Source: Cellvibrio fontiphilus
GTDB lineage: Bacteria; Pseudomonadota; Gammaproteobacteria; Pseudomonadales; Cellvibrionaceae
Reading direction: 5' to 3' (one strand)
Length of the DNA stretch: 64,000 nucleotides
NCBI RefSeq assembly: GCF_035317345.1
Contig: NZ_JAYKTU010000012.1
Shown here piece after piece: positions 18,550 through 27,357 of this stretch. Below the pieces are notes generated by a model. It was given only the letters and a program-made list of their open reading frames with translations. It was not told where the DNA came from and ran no database searches. Position 1 is the stretch's first letter. Each line of letters starts with the position of its first letter. The position numbers were made by a program, and so were the translations under genes.

Positions 18550-18939
18550 ATGAGTGACATGACTAAAATAGCTGCCGGACCGGTTCAGGTTTCTCCTGTA
18601 CCGGCTTTGTCGCAGGTGACTAGTGCCAAAGGTCAAAAAACCGGCAATGATTTGCCGCCGGTTGCCGTAGGCACTGCCGCTCCGGCGGCGGCAAACGTCA
18701 ATCCGCAGGCGATGCAAGAACAGGTTCAAGCTGCCGTTGCGCAAATGAATGAATATATTCAGAGCACCCAACGGGATTTAAATTTCAGCTACGACCCAGA
18801 CTCTGGTGAGACGGTTGTGAAAGTGTTGGATCGCGAAACGCAGGAAGTAATTCGTCAAATTCCCGATGAAATATTTTTGCGGTTGGCGCAACAGTTGACT
18901 CCCGATGAACCTGTTAGTTTGTTTAGTGCGCAGGCATAA
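18550..18939 (+). CDS. flaG: Flagellar protein FlaG
   Basis: The 129-residue product has a variable N-terminus and the conserved FlaG block DLNFSYDPDSGETVVKVLDR (about 75-94), then TQEVIRQIPDEIFLRLAQQL. FlaG proteins influence filament length in several genera by an unknown mechanism. ATG 18550 is used because GAGGG lies 7 bases upstream and the earlier ATG is inside a terminator hairpin. It lies between two flagellin genes, and a terminator follows. Confidence 0.9.
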   Translation: MSDMTKIAAGPVQVSPVPALSQVTSAKGQKTGNDLPPVAVGTAAPAAANVNPQAMQEQVQAAVAQMNEYIQSTQRDLNFSYDPDSGETVVKVLDRETQEVIRQIPDEIFLRLAQQLTPDEPVSLFSAQA

Positions 18940-19001
18940 AAGTACAGTAGAAACAAAGTGTTAAATCGCTCTTTTGGCCGCTGTTAGCGGCCGGAGCAAA
19001 T

Positions 19002-19042
19002 AAAAAAACGCGAGTTTGCTCATGCAAATTCGCGTTTTTTTT
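19002..19042 (+). terminator. Strong terminator after flaG
   Basis: A long stem pairs ACGCGA-type sequence and TTTGC (19008-19019) with GCAAA and TCGCGT (19024-19035) around a 4-base loop, flanked by an A-run and an eight-base T-run. A smaller GGCCGC hairpin sits just before it at 18977-18992. Confidence 0.85.
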
Positions 19043-19182
19043 GTTCGATAAATTTTATTTTTCTGCATCAGTCCTTCGTTAAAAGTTGTTGCACAAAGTA
19101 AAAAAACAAATCGCCTTTTACTTGAGTTTGTAGCGTTTTTACACCCATTTATTCCACTCGCGATTCCTCCTGAAAAAATCCT

Positions 19183-19198
19183 TGGCACAGTCTGTGCA
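19183..19198 (+). promoter_or_regulatory. Sigma-54-type promoter of flagellin gene 2
   Basis: TGGCACAGTCTGTGCA has GG at 19184-19185 and GC at 19196-19197, exactly 10 bases apart, and a perfect TGGCAC -24 element. Only the first base of the TTGC element differs. It would give a leader of about 160 bases. No sigma-28 site was found here, unlike flagellin gene 1. Confidence 0.72.
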
Positions 19199-19292
19199 AA
19201 AGCCCACTTAGGCGACCCGTATAGAAATCCTGTTGGTATTCATTTCTTACCAGTCTTGCCACGAAGTTCTCACAAACTGAGCAATTTGATTG

Positions 19293-19320
19293 CCGCTGTT
19301 TCTGGGCTTCATCAGTCGGC
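19293..19320 (+). promoter_or_regulatory. Leader block shared with flagellin gene 1
   Basis: This is the second copy of the block described at 16365-16392 (CCGCTGTT, CTTCATCA and CGGC in the same order), 52 bases upstream of flagellin 2's start. Elsewhere the two leaders diverge, so the block stands out. Confidence 0.5.
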
Positions 19321-19371
19321 TTGTCACAGCACATGCAACTGTGAACAGGAACAATCATTAGGAGATTTATT

Positions 19372-21405
19372 ATGCCTTTAATTATTAATACCAATGTCGC
19401 TTCCTTGAATTCACAGCGCCAATTGATGAGCTCAGGAAACGCCCTTGATCGCGCCTCGGAGCGTTTATCTTCCGGTCAACGTATTAACTCTGCAAAAGAT
19501 GATGCTGCCGGTTTAGCAATCTCTAACCGTATGACATCGCAGATCCGTGGTTTGGATCAGGCAATCCGCAACGCTAACGATGGTGTGTCGTTGATTCAAA
19601 CCGCAGAAGGTGCGCTGCAAGAATCCACTAACATTCTGCAACGTATGCGTGAACTCTCTATTCAATCCGCTAACGGTATTTATTCCGATGCGGATCGCAA
19701 AACATTGGATGCAGAAGTGCAGCAGCTGATTCAGGAATTGGATCGAATTGCGACTTCAACATCCTTCAACGGTCAGAAACTGCTGGATGGTTCACTCGGC
19801 AAAGTCGACTTGCAGGTTGGTTCGGATGCCGGTCAAACCATTACCATGAAAATCCCAAGCATGGACGCGAAAACCCTGGGTATGGGTTTTGTGGGTGTTG
19901 ACATGTTGGGTGGTGAAATCGACCTGGCAGGTCTGCAGCTGAATGAGAATGACATACTCATCAATGGCCAGTCTGTTGTTAAGGCGCTGGAAACGTTTGA
20001 CGGAACTACCGAAAACATGGACAAACTTATTGAGCTAATCAATAAGAATGTTCTTGGTATTAATGCCTCAACTTATGCTCAAGCGACTGCCACTGGCGCG
20101 GGTACAGGTGTGTTGGAGGCAGGTCAAGTATTCTCGATTGCAATCGATAAGCTCGATGGCACAACAACGACTATTCAAGTGACCAATACTGCAACACTGC
20201 AGGAACTCGCTGAAAAAATTAATACTGAGAGTGGTGGCTTGCTTAACGCCACAGTAGGTGAAAATAGCAAGCTCAGTATTGCGGGTATTAATGTTGCCGG
20301 CTTCACTATTACCGATGGCAGTGTGCCGGCTGATGCAGCTGGTGGGGGCATTGCGGGTACATACTCTGGTCGTTTGGTATTGGAGTCTGATTACGGCGAT
20401 CCAATTACTATTACTCGCGGCTCGACTGGTACTCTGGCTCAGCTTGATGCGCTTGGTTTCCGTGAGAATACCAATCCCGGTCAAGTTGAAGGCGTGGGTA
20501 TCACCTCACCGGGCACAGCTTGGAACGTTGGTGATTTAACAATTAACGGCGTGGTTATCTCTAACAAAAATACAGACAGTCTGGCAGGCAAGATTGCTGC
20601 TATAAATGCCTCTCAGCAGGATACTGGCGTGACTGCGGAAGCTTTCGCTTCGACTACCTTGGACTTTGGTGGGGTGACTCTGCCGATCGGCGCACCTGTA
20701 TTGATGAATGGTGAACCAATTCTGTTGGATGGTGCTGGTGTTCTCACTATCGCTGATGTGGTCGCTGCGTTTAATGCCAAAACAGATGTGACCGGTATTA
20801 CTGCAAGTCTTCTTGGAACACGTGTGGTTTTGGAGGGGAATGCAGCATCTATTACTTTCGGTGTGGATGCGACTAATACCGGCTTGGCAGACTTGAACGC
20901 CGCTGGTGTACAAATTCAATCCGGAACAGCAGCTCCTGCGGTTATCAATGCGGCTTCTGAATCTGTCCCCGGTGGTATTCAGTTAACCAGTGCTAACGGA
21001 TCACCGATTAGCATCAAACTTGGCCCTAATGCCGTTGCTGCTACCCTCGGCTTGCTAGAATCTAACGTAACTGCCGAAGGTGCATTTGGTACCGCGGTTA
21101 GCTCCATTAGTATCGCTACTGCACAGGGTGCACAAAAAGCGCTTGGCGTAATTGATAATGCATTAACCACCATCAACGATGCACGTTCACAGCTGGGTGC
21201 GATTAACAACCGCCTGGATTTCACCATGTCTAACTTGGCGAACATCTCTGAAAAAACCTCCGCATCTCGCTCGCGTATTGTGGATGCTGATTTTGCGGCA
21301 GAAACCGCAGCACTGAGCCGCGCACAGGTACTGCAACAGGCAGCACAGGCAATGCTGGCTCAAGCGAATGCCAGACCGGAGCAGGTGTTGCAGTTGTTGC
21401 GTTAA
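19372..21405 (+). CDS. fliC: Flagellin 2
   Basis: The 677-residue product is a paralogue of flagellin 1. The termini are nearly identical (MPLIINTNVASLNSQRQLMS; NRLDFTMSNLANISEKTSAS; QVLQLLR). The central region is the same length but diverged, and it shares the modules DPITITRGSTGTLAQL and TASLLGTRVVLEGN. It has its own AGGAG site and a distinct sigma-54-type promoter, so the two subunits may be made at different times or amounts. A strong terminator follows. Which of the two dominates the filament cannot be told from sequence. Confidence 0.95.
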   Translation: MPLIINTNVASLNSQRQLMSSGNALDRASERLSSGQRINSAKDDAAGLAISNRMTSQIRGLDQAIRNANDGVSLIQTAEGALQESTNILQRMRELSIQSANGIYSDADRKTLDAEVQQLIQELDRIATSTSFNGQKLLDGSLGKVDLQVGSDAGQTITMKIPSMDAKTLGMGFVGVDMLGGEIDLAGLQLNENDILINGQSVVKALETFDGTTENMDKLIELINKNVLGINASTYAQATATGAGTGVLEAGQVFSIAIDKLDGTTTTIQVTNTATLQELAEKINTESGGLLNATVGENSKLSIAGINVAGFTITDGSVPADAAGGGIAGTYSGRLVLESDYGDPITITRGSTGTLAQLDALGFRENTNPGQVEGVGITSPGTAWNVGDLTINGVVISNKNTDSLAGKIAAINASQQDTGVTAEAFASTTLDFGGVTLPIGAPVLMNGEPILLDGAGVLTIADVVAAFNAKTDVTGITASLLGTRVVLEGNAASITFGVDATNTGLADLNAAGVQIQSGTAAPAVINAASESVPGGIQLTSANGSPISIKLGPNAVAATLGLLESNVTAEGAFGTAVSSISIATAQGAQKALGVIDNALTTINDARSQLGAINNRLDFTMSNLANISEKTSASRSRIVDADFAAETAALSRAQVLQQAAQAMLAQANARPEQVLQLLR

Positions 21406-21446
21406 GTTTGGGGTGCATATCCTCTTTCTGGCAATCACCTGTCAGT

Positions 21447-21485
21447 ACGCAAAAACCGCAGGCAACTGCGGTTTTTGCGTTTTTG
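21447..21485 (+). terminator. Strong terminator after flagellin 2
   Basis: A perfect 15-bp stem (21447-21461 with 21466-21480) has the tetraloop GCAA and is followed by further T residues. It isolates flagellin 2 from the kinase gene. Confidence 0.9.
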
Positions 21486-21564
21486 ACCATTCAAACAACC
21501 TCGTTTCCACATGATTGGCAATTATCGGCTAGCCTTAACACAAGTATCTTAGTGGCTGTTGCGC

Positions 21565-24258
21565 ATGTTATTGCTTGTTATTTTTTCGTCCAGGCTTAGG
21601 TTCGTGCTCCGAGTGCTGTGCCTGACAGTAGCTTATTGGGTGTCCGGGTGGCTGTGCTTGCAGCTAGCCATTCCTCCCGGCTATGTAACCGGTCTTTTTT
21701 TGCCCTTGGGGATTGGCCTTGCTGCGATGCTTATCTGGGGCAATCACCTTCTATTTGGGGTTCTGCTCGGCTCCAGTTTGCTGAATATCTCAGTCGCGCT
21801 TGTGGGCGCACAAACACTCACTATACCAGTCGTTACTTTAGCCTTACTTATTGCCTCTAGCAGCGCATTCGCATGCTTCTGTGGTGTATGGCTGGTTCGC
21901 CGTTATGTGGGTTTTCCCAATGAGTTAACATCAGGTAGGGATATTTTGTGGTTGTTTTTATTGGGTGGTGCTGCAACTGCACTTATCAGCGCTACTGCAG
22001 GTACGGCGGTATTGTGGTGGCAGGGAGTAATCAATAGCCATCAGATAGTGTTTAGTTGGGCCACCTGGTGGGTTGGCGATGCTTTGGGTGTGCTTATCGC
22101 TGTGCCACTTATGTGTGTATTTTTTGCGGAGCCACGTTATCTGTGGCGTAACCGTCGCGCGACTCTGGCAGTCCCAGTCATATTCAGTTGTTTAGCGATG
22201 GTGGTGGTTTTCATTATCGCTAGCAACAATGAACATAAAAAAGTAGAGGTGAAATTCGCTCAGGAAGCAAGTTTGATAACGGGGGCTGTGCGCTCATCGC
22301 TTTTATCTGTGGAGCAGACCCTCGCGACATTGGCCGGTTTGTTTGTTGCGTCGCAAGATGTGTCACGCGATGAATTTGCGATTTATGTGGAGCAAATTGT
22401 TGCAAAAAAGCAGGGTATTTCCGGCTTTTCATGGAACATTGAATTAACAGCCAATGTGCGTGGCTCGTTTGAGGCTGCAATGCGTGCGCAGGGGTTTGAT
22501 AATTTTGTCATTCGTGAGCGCACCGCTTCAGGCGAAGCGATTGTGGCACCGCCACGCGCTAATTATGTTGTCATCACATACATAGAGCCTTGGCAGGAAG
22601 GGCAGGCTATCCATGGTTTTAATGTGGCAGCAGACCCGGTGCGCGCGCAAGCCATAACGCGGGCCAATAGCTCGGGGCAATTTGCCATGACACAACCACT
22701 TCAACTACTACAAGACAAAGTCTCTGCGCCTGCAGTGATTGCGTTTTATCCGGTGACCCCTCTCGGCAAGATGAATAGTTTGGAGGTGTCTAACTCTCCC
22801 TATGTTATGGGTTACGCCACCGCAATTGTCAGAACGAATCAGCTTATCAACGCTAGCTTGCAGCAATTACCTGTGGCTAATCGTGTCTCGCGGAGCCTGA
22901 TAAGTAACTCGATTAACCCACTACAACATTACACCTTGAGTATTACCGACGTCACTCAGCCCGATGCACCGCTGCATTTTTATCACCAGGGCCAAACTGT
23001 TGTTCCGACTGATGCTGAGCATTTGGTGTTGACAGAAAAATTAAACATAGGTGGGCGACGGCTTGAGCTGCAGGTAACACCCACAGACGCATTTTTGCAA
23101 ACACAACATGGCTTACAGTCATGGTTTGTATTAGTGGGGGGCTTGTTGTTCTGTAGTCTGCTAGGTGGTTTTTTATTGTTAATCTCCGGTCGAACCCAGC
23201 AGATACACAACTTGGTTGAACAGCGCACACGGGAACTCGCGGCTATTTTGGAAAATGCGGTTGAAGCCATCTTAGTGGTTAATTCAAATGGAAAAATAGA
23301 AAAAGCCAATCCAGCAGCCGCGCGTTTATTTGGTTATTCGCTTGCGCATTTGTATCGATTAGAGCTAACCGATTTACTGCCTTCAGTAGCTGACAATATA
23401 GGCGTGAATCATTTGCTCGACGCTTCACGTGAACAATTAGCCCGCCGCAGCGATGGCAGTAATCTGACGGTGGAATTGAGTATAAGTCCGGTTGATTTAG
23501 CAGAGCGGCAGATGTTTTCCCTGATCATCCACGACGTTACTGAACGCAAAAAAGTGGAGCAGTTAAAAGCAGAGTTTATTTCTACGGTTAGTCACGAGCT
23601 GCGTACACCACTCACATCAATCAAAGGTGGATTGCGATTGGTGCTAAGTGGAGAGCTTGGTGTGATTAATGAAAAAATTCACTCCATGTTGAAGATTGCG
23701 GCTAACAATACAGATCGTTTATCCCGTTTGGTCAATGATATTTTAGACATTGATCGATTGGAGCTCGGGCGTGTTGAACTTAGTTTGCAACTACAACCTC
23801 TGTTTCCCTTACTAAAACAGGCGGTAGAACAACATATCAGTTACGCTGACCGTTATGCTGTGCGTTTATATTTGGTTGAACCCGATCCTGCGTTGCAGGA
23901 GGTCAAAGTGAAATTGGATGCCGATAGGTTTTTGCAGGTTATGTCTAACCTCATTTCTAATGCCATCAAATTTTCCCCTCGTGATAGTCAGGTATCTATC
24001 CATGTCATGCCTGTCGAGCAGGGGATTGAAATCGCCGTTAAGGATGAGGGGCAGGGTATTCCAGCGGCTTTTCGCCAACGTATTTTTTCTCGTTTTGCCC
24101 AGGTTGATTCTTCTGATAGTCGTCATCGCGATGGTTCAGGCTTGGGGCTTAGTATTACCAAAGTGCTGGTTGAGCGCATGGGTGGCAGTATTCGTTATGA
24201 ATCAGAAGAGAATCGTGGGACCTGTTTTTTTGTACGCTTGAGCTGTTTATGGCCATAG
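21565..24258 (+). CDS. Orphan hybrid-sensing membrane histidine kinase (MASE1-CHASE-PAS-HisKA-HATPase)
   Basis: From the ATG at 21565 the product has 897 residues. Residues about 1-200 are a MASE1-type multi-helix membrane sensor. About 225-440 form a CHASE-like extracytoplasmic domain (FSWNIELTANVR, VIAFYPVTPLG), and a further membrane helix lies near 520. A PAS domain covers about 553-670 (ILENAVEAILVVNSNGKIEK). A HisKA domain has the phospho-acceptor His677 in STVSHELRTPLTS. The ATPase domain shows the N box NLISNAIKFSP and the G boxes DEGQGIP and GSGLGLS. A TTG at 21559 is an alternative start. No response regulator lies nearby. Its place between flagellin and cap genes suggests, but does not prove, a motility role. 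Confidence 0.9.
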   Translation: MLLLVIFSSRLRFVLRVLCLTVAYWVSGWLCLQLAIPPGYVTGLFLPLGIGLAAMLIWGNHLLFGVLLGSSLLNISVALVGAQTLTIPVVTLALLIASSSAFACFCGVWLVRRYVGFPNELTSGRDILWLFLLGGAATALISATAGTAVLWWQGVINSHQIVFSWATWWVGDALGVLIAVPLMCVFFAEPRYLWRNRRATLAVPVIFSCLAMVVVFIIASNNEHKKVEVKFAQEASLITGAVRSSLLSVEQTLATLAGLFVASQDVSRDEFAIYVEQIVAKKQGISGFSWNIELTANVRGSFEAAMRAQGFDNFVIRERTASGEAIVAPPRANYVVITYIEPWQEGQAIHGFNVAADPVRAQAITRANSSGQFAMTQPLQLLQDKVSAPAVIAFYPVTPLGKMNSLEVSNSPYVMGYATAIVRTNQLINASLQQLPVANRVSRSLISNSINPLQHYTLSITDVTQPDAPLHFYHQGQTVVPTDAEHLVLTEKLNIGGRRLELQVTPTDAFLQTQHGLQSWFVLVGGLLFCSLLGGFLLLISGRTQQIHNLVEQRTRELAAILENAVEAILVVNSNGKIEKANPAAARLFGYSLAHLYRLELTDLLPSVADNIGVNHLLDASREQLARRSDGSNLTVELSISPVDLAERQMFSLIIHDVTERKKVEQLKAEFISTVSHELRTPLTSIKGGLRLVLSGELGVINEKIHSMLKIAANNTDRLSRLVNDILDIDRLELGRVELSLQLQPLFPLLKQAVEQHISYADRYAVRLYLVEPDPALQEVKVKLDADRFLQVMSNLISNAIKFSPRDSQVSIHVMPVEQGIEIAVKDEGQGIPAAFRQRIFSRFAQVDSSDSRHRDGSGLGLSITKVLVERMGGSIRYESEENRGTCFFVRLSCLWP

Positions 24259-24377
24259 TAGATAGCGCTCGAGTTAGTGGGCGTATCTAATAATGGCGTG
24301 CTTTGTGCATCCGTTAAAAATAATTCTGGATATAGCGTCCCTGCTCGTTTTTCTCAAAAAAAAGCGGCAAAACCGGC

Positions 24378-24404
24378 TAAAGTTTGCCCAGCAATTGCCG
24401 CTAT
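24378..24404 (+). promoter_or_regulatory. Sigma-28 (FliA) promoter of fliD
   Basis: A perfect TAAAGTTT -35 element (24378-24385), an 11-base spacer and GCCGCTAT (24397-24404) fit FliA promoters, 39 bases before the fliD ATG. The same stretch can fold through GCGGCAA/TTGCCGC, so part of it could instead be a terminator for the kinase gene. Confidence 0.72.
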
Positions 24405-24442
24405 ATCCTTTAGGGCGGTAGTTTTGAGTTGAGGAGGTATTT

Positions 24443-26494
24443 ATGGTGACCAGTACAACGAGTACCAATAATGGAGCAACAGGCTCCAGCATTATCAGTG
24501 CGTTGGGTACTGGCTCCGGTATTGACTCTAATAAACTGGCAGATCAGCTTACCGAAGCTAACAAAATGCTGCAGGCACAGCGCTTGACGAGCCAGAAGAC
24601 TTTATTGCAAACACAAATTTCCGATTACGGTTTAATGCGTAGTGCGCTCTCCAAATTGGAAACTGCCGCGGCCGCTCTGGGCAGTGCGGATACCTTTAAC
24701 GCGAAATCCTTGTCCTTACCTGACACTAAGTTATTCAGTATTACCAAATTAGATGCTAAAGCTGTTGCGGGAGATTACCAATTAAAAGTAGAACAGGTCG
24801 CTCAGGCACAATCTATGGCGACTGGTATTTACGCATCTCAGGATGCGCCTGTTGGCAAAGGTACCCTCACTATTCGTTTGGGTGAATGGGCTAGTGATCT
24901 GAGCAGTTTCTCTGTTGATTCAACGAAAACCGGCGCTACTATCACAATTGACGATAATAACAATACGCTAAGTGGTCTGCGCGATGCTATCAATGCCGCT
25001 AAAATTGGTGTTACCGCATCAATTGTGAGTGACGGAGGTGGTTTTAAATTGTTGCTGTCGGCAAAGTCCGGCGCCAAAAATGAAATTGAAATCACTGCTG
25101 CAGAAGATCCCACCGCACTTGGCTTGGCTAACCTTAATTTTAATCAATCAACTCGTAATATTACCCAGCTGCAAGAGGGCCGTGATGCCCAAATTCGTAT
25201 CAATGGTCTTTTGGTAAGTCGTGAATCCAATCGCGTTACCGATGTCATCCAAGGCTTGGAATTTGATTTGTTCGGTAGTTCGCTCACTGAGACTGTAAGT
25301 ATTACTATCAGCGAAGACAAAGCGCTTGCTGAGAAAACTATTCGTGATTTTGTTGCTGCCTACAACACTTTTAAAACTGAAACAGAAGCTCTTACAGGTT
25401 TTAATACCGAGACCAAGGAATACGGTAGTTTGAATCGTGACTCCCTTGCTAAAAACTTGCTACAGGGTGTGCGAAATATTTTGTCGGCATCAGTTGCCGG
25501 GCTGGACAGTAATTTCAATAGCTTGTCTGCTATCGGTGTGCGCACTCGCCTTGATGGATCACTGGAAATTGTCGAAACGGAAAATGTTGGTTTTCGTGCC
25601 GCTATCGACAATAACTTTGCTTTGGTGAAAGACATATTCGTACCCAAAACCGAAGCTTCCACTACAGGTATTAACGTCACTAAGTTCTCAGCGAAAAGTC
25701 AGTCTGGTAGTTATGAGGTTGTTATTTCCCAGCAGCCCAGTAAAGGACGCTTGGATGGTGCCAGTATAGACCCACTTTCATTCCCTATTGATACCACAGG
25801 TAAAGACTACAGTTTTACGTTTAGTTTGGATGGAGTTACTACATCTTCTATCAATCTGCCCGGTAGCAAAACTTACGCATCAGGTGCAGCAATTGCTGCA
25901 GATCTACAAAGTTTGATAAATCTTGACCCAGCTATTAAAGAGGCTCGTGGTGCGATTAGCGTTGGCTTTAGTGGTAACAAACTGACATTCACCTCAAATG
26001 CTTTTGGCTCGGCGAGCCGTGTCGGATTTACAGCAGTTGGTGCTGATATGGCTGACTTGGGTTTGACTGTGGCTATGGGTACTGCAGGTGTTGATGTGGC
26101 TGGCTCTGTTGGTGGAACTGCCGCATTTGGTGTGGGAAATGTATTGCTTCCAGCTCTGGGCAGTAAAGCCGAGGGCCTAAGTATGACTATTGAGCCTGGC
26201 ACCACAGGTGGGACTATTTCTTTTTCGCGTGGTTTTTCAGGCAGTATGACTAACCTGATCAACGATTTCCTGAAGAGCTCCGGCCTTATTAAAGAGCGTG
26301 AAAACAATATTAATAAGGATATTTCCCGCGTTGAAAAAGATGAGGTTGCATTGGATCGTCGTAGCGAAGCATATCGTGCGCGTTTAATGGCGCAATTTCA
26401 GGCAATGGAAACAATAGTGCGCAGTTTAAATTCCACTGGCGACTTTTTGGATGGTATTTTGGATCGCTTGCCGTTTACTGCTAAAAGTAGTTGA
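24443..26494 (+). CDS. fliD: Flagellar filament cap protein FliD, extra-long form
   Basis: The 683-residue product has the FliD N-terminal motif LGTGSGIDSNKLADQLTEAN (about residues 21-40), a flagellin-hook-IN-like unit, and a C-terminal coiled-coil region (SGLIKERENNINKDISRVEK) ending in DGILDRLPFTAKSS. Enteric FliD has about 468 residues, so the middle is enlarged like the other axial proteins here. FliD caps the filament and folds incoming flagellin. The Shine-Dalgarno GAGGAGG is strong. No fliS follows. Confidence 0.94.
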   Translation: MVTSTTSTNNGATGSSIISALGTGSGIDSNKLADQLTEANKMLQAQRLTSQKTLLQTQISDYGLMRSALSKLETAAAALGSADTFNAKSLSLPDTKLFSITKLDAKAVAGDYQLKVEQVAQAQSMATGIYASQDAPVGKGTLTIRLGEWASDLSSFSVDSTKTGATITIDDNNNTLSGLRDAINAAKIGVTASIVSDGGGFKLLLSAKSGAKNEIEITAAEDPTALGLANLNFNQSTRNITQLQEGRDAQIRINGLLVSRESNRVTDVIQGLEFDLFGSSLTETVSITISEDKALAEKTIRDFVAAYNTFKTETEALTGFNTETKEYGSLNRDSLAKNLLQGVRNILSASVAGLDSNFNSLSAIGVRTRLDGSLEIVETENVGFRAAIDNNFALVKDIFVPKTEASTTGINVTKFSAKSQSGSYEVVISQQPSKGRLDGASIDPLSFPIDTTGKDYSFTFSLDGVTTSSINLPGSKTYASGAAIAADLQSLINLDPAIKEARGAISVGFSGNKLTFTSNAFGSASRVGFTAVGADMADLGLTVAMGTAGVDVAGSVGGTAAFGVGNVLLPALGSKAEGLSMTIEPGTTGGTISFSRGFSGSMTNLINDFLKSSGLIKERENNINKDISRVEKDEVALDRRSEAYRARLMAQFQAMETIVRSLNSTGDFLDGILDRLPFTAKSS

Positions 26495-26521
26495 TGCCGT
26501 TTGATGTGGTGTTAACGACAG

Positions 26522-26578
26522 AAAAAACTCGCGTTTGCTCCAATCTCTTCTAGGCTTTAAAGGCCTTGCGTGTTTTTT
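26522..26578 (+). terminator. Possible branched terminator after fliD
   Basis: An outer stem AAAAAAC-CGC / GCG-GTTTTTT with one mismatch encloses an inner AGGC-TTTAAA-GGCCT type hairpin, 28 bases after the fliD stop. It ends in a T-run. The long interior makes this less certain than the simple terminators. Confidence 0.5.
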
Positions 26579-26615
26579 GATTTTTCTTATAGCAAACCAG
26601 ATATCTGGAGTCGCT

Positions 26616-27302
26616 ATGTCTAATGTATTTGCACTGATACCGGCCCGTGGTGGATCAACCGGCCTAATTCAGAAAAATATCCAGCCGTTACTTGATCAAC
26701 CGCTTCTGGCCTATACTATTCAGGCTGCACAACAATCGGGTGTGATGGGGCAGGTTTATGTCTCCTCTGATGATGATCAAATACTGGCGATGGCCCATTA
26801 TTACGGCGCTGAGCGGATCAAGCGGGACTACCACCTGGCGCGCGATGATTCGCCGCTGGCCCCTGTTGTGGCAGAATTTGTTCATCGCGTTAAACCTGCC
26901 GGAAAAGACATTATTGTTTTGTTGCAGCCAACATCCCCGCTGCGAAATGCGACTCACATTGCAGAAGCATTGGCTGAATATCGGGACTTTCCCTGTTGCC
27001 ATCGCTTAATGAGTGTTTATGAGATAGACAATAAATACACACGTGCTCTTATCGGTGGTGGTGAATTCCTACATTTACTTGCTGGAGAACATACCAGCTT
27101 AATTCAACGCGAAGATTTTTTGCCTTCGCTCTATCTGCCTAATGGTGCCATTTCTATTTTTAGCGTGGATGATTTTTTACGGGAGGAGGCCATACCCCAC
27201 AGCAATCTGATTCCTTATTTGATGACGGAAGAGGAAAGCCTGGAGATTCGGACAGGGGAGGACATCAGGCGAGCGGAAGAGTATCTGTTTACACGCCGCT
27301 AA
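26616..27302 (+). CDS. CMP-nonulosonate-type cytidylyltransferase (NeuA/PseF family)
   Basis: The 228-residue product has the nucleotidyltransferase start VFALIPARGGSTGLIQKNIQ, DQPLLAYTI, the acidic VYVSSDDDQI and LLQPTSPLRNATHI. These are the CMP-acylneuraminate synthetase family motifs. Such enzymes activate sialic, pseudaminic or legionaminic acid with CTP. The usual GGSKG is GGSTG here, so the Lys is replaced. ATG 26616 is chosen because GGAG lies 5 bases before it; the open frame upstream overlaps the terminator. It sits where fliS is expected, which suggests flagellin glycosylation, but no other sugar genes are in the window. A manno-octulosonate-type substrate cannot be excluded. Confidence 0.78.
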   Translation: MSNVFALIPARGGSTGLIQKNIQPLLDQPLLAYTIQAAQQSGVMGQVYVSSDDDQILAMAHYYGAERIKRDYHLARDDSPLAPVVAEFVHRVKPAGKDIIVLLQPTSPLRNATHIAEALAEYRDFPCCHRLMSVYEIDNKYTRALIGGGEFLHLLAGEHTSLIQREDFLPSLYLPNGAISIFSVDDFLREEAIPHSNLIPYLMTEEESLEIRTGEDIRRAEEYLFTRR

Positions 27303-27340
27303 AAAACAAAGCCCGCATCACAGCGGGCTTTGTTTTTTTG
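27303..27340. terminator. Bidirectional terminator between the cytidylyltransferase gene and acnB
   Basis: A GC-rich 6-bp core GCCCGC / GCGGGC (27311-27316, 27323-27328) is extended by A and T tracts to about 16 pairs. T-runs on both strands let it serve the two convergent genes. Confidence 0.9.
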
Positions 27341-27357
27341 AGGCTTGGGACATTACA

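Noticed and set aside
19232..19270. Possible sigma-28 promoter before flagellin 2 (a GCCACGAA-like element)
   Set aside because: Only about 5 of 8 bases match the -10 element and no TAAAGTTT lies at the right spacing.
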